From the NCBI GenBank assembly GCA_001929475.1, contig LXFE01000511.1:1-22264 (forward strand): a stretch of DNA of 22,264 bases. Direction: 5' to 3'. Made by a program: the position numbers and the translations under genes. The notes below the pieces were generated by a model, which saw only the letters and a program-made list of their open reading frames with translations, had not been told where the DNA came from and ran no database searches. Source of the DNA: Neolecta irregularis DAH-3 (taxonomy: Eukaryota; Ascomycota; Neolectomycetes; Neolectales; Neolectaceae). Shown piece by piece: positions 22,011 through 22,264 of the stretch; the first letter of the stretch is position 1, and each line of letters starts with the position of its first letter.

Positions 22011-22264
22011 AGAATCCAGCTGGTGCCGCCCTGCATCTCGCGCTCCTCGCGCTCCCACTGCTCAGCCCGGATCAGCTGGGCCGCCGTGGCCCGGTCGTGT
22101 TGTTCGTCGTCCTCCGGCGCGGTGTCGTGGCCGATCTCGGCTGCGAGACTGGACCGGCGCCGGTGCCGCGCGCTCTTCGTGTCCCGCGTCGCCCACGCGT
22201 CGCCGCCTGCAAATATCGCCTCGACGACCTCGGCGGGCTCGAGCTCGCCGGCGGGCAGGTCCGA
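22007..22264 (-). CDS. C-terminal end of an unrecognised GC-rich gene
   Basis: An open minus-strand frame enters from the right edge and ends at 22007. It encodes about 85 residues that are acidic and charged: LPAGELEPAEVVEAIFAGGD, then basic KSARHRRRSS, then AEIGHDTAPEDDEQHDRATA. It finishes with the helical-looking AAQLIRAEQWEREEREMQGG and TSWIL. Codon third positions are almost all G or C, like the kinase at the left edge and unlike EF-1alpha next door. No domain is recognised. The uniform charge pattern, strong GC3 and open frame to the edge support real coding. Confidence 0.6.
   Translation of the reverse strand, partial: SDLPAGELEPAEVVEAIFAGGDAWATRDTKSARHRRRSSLAAEIGHDTAPEDDEQHDRATAAQLIRAEQWEREEREMQGGTSWIL

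Overview
The window is a compact stretch of fungal nuclear DNA. The evidence is a set of recognisable fungal and eukaryotic housekeeping genes, all broken by very short spliceosomal introns: sterol acyltransferase, QCR8, gamma-adaptin, EF-1alpha, translin, ARPC5, myotubularin, an Ark/Prk kinase and an LMBR1-family protein. I reconstructed about 65 introns by hand. Nearly all are 33-45 nt, usually with a GTATGT-like donor and a CTRAY-like branch site a few bases before the acceptor AG. At least four begin with GC instead of GT. Translin, LMBRD2-type and BAG genes plus this intron density argue against a budding yeast. I cannot name the lineage further; Taphrinomycotina or an early-diverging fungus are guesses.

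Layout, left to right. (1) 1-1026, minus: GC-rich 5' part of an Ark1/Prk1/AAK1-type kinase that runs off the left edge, followed by an 11/12-bp tandem repeat. (2) 1138-3103, minus: nine-helix LMBR1 (LMBRD2-like) protein, divergent from (3) QCR8, plus, 3321-3768, which appears to carry a 2-nt micro-exon. (4) 3924-5956, plus: myotubularin PI3P phosphatase. (5) 6355-7356, minus: unrecognised protein. (6) 8256-8829, plus: ARPC5, tail-to-tail with (7) a ubiquitin-like/BAG co-chaperone, minus, 8856-9539. (8) 9744-11143, plus: Ser/Pro-rich protein ending in a CaaX box, tail-to-tail with (9) translin, minus, 11315-12264. (10) 12858-14471, minus: diverged but intact EF-1alpha paralog. (11) 14710-17590, minus: AP-1 gamma-adaptin, divergent from (12) sterol O-acyltransferase, plus, 18092-19808. 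(13) 20307-21916, plus: canonical EF-1alpha, tail-to-tail with (14) the GC-rich C-terminus of an unrecognised gene, minus, 22007 to the right edge.

There is no operon-like logic. Several products share the theme of membrane traffic and cortical actin (Ark kinase, ARPC5, AP-1 gamma, myotubularin), which may be coincidence. The most notable items are the QCR8 micro-exon, a kinase intron lacking any AG acceptor, the GC-AG introns, the inverted EF-1alpha pair with all six intron positions conserved and one conserved intron sequence, the orphan CaaX protein, and the sharp GC shift at both ends. All gene models are manual reconstructions; no database search was possible.
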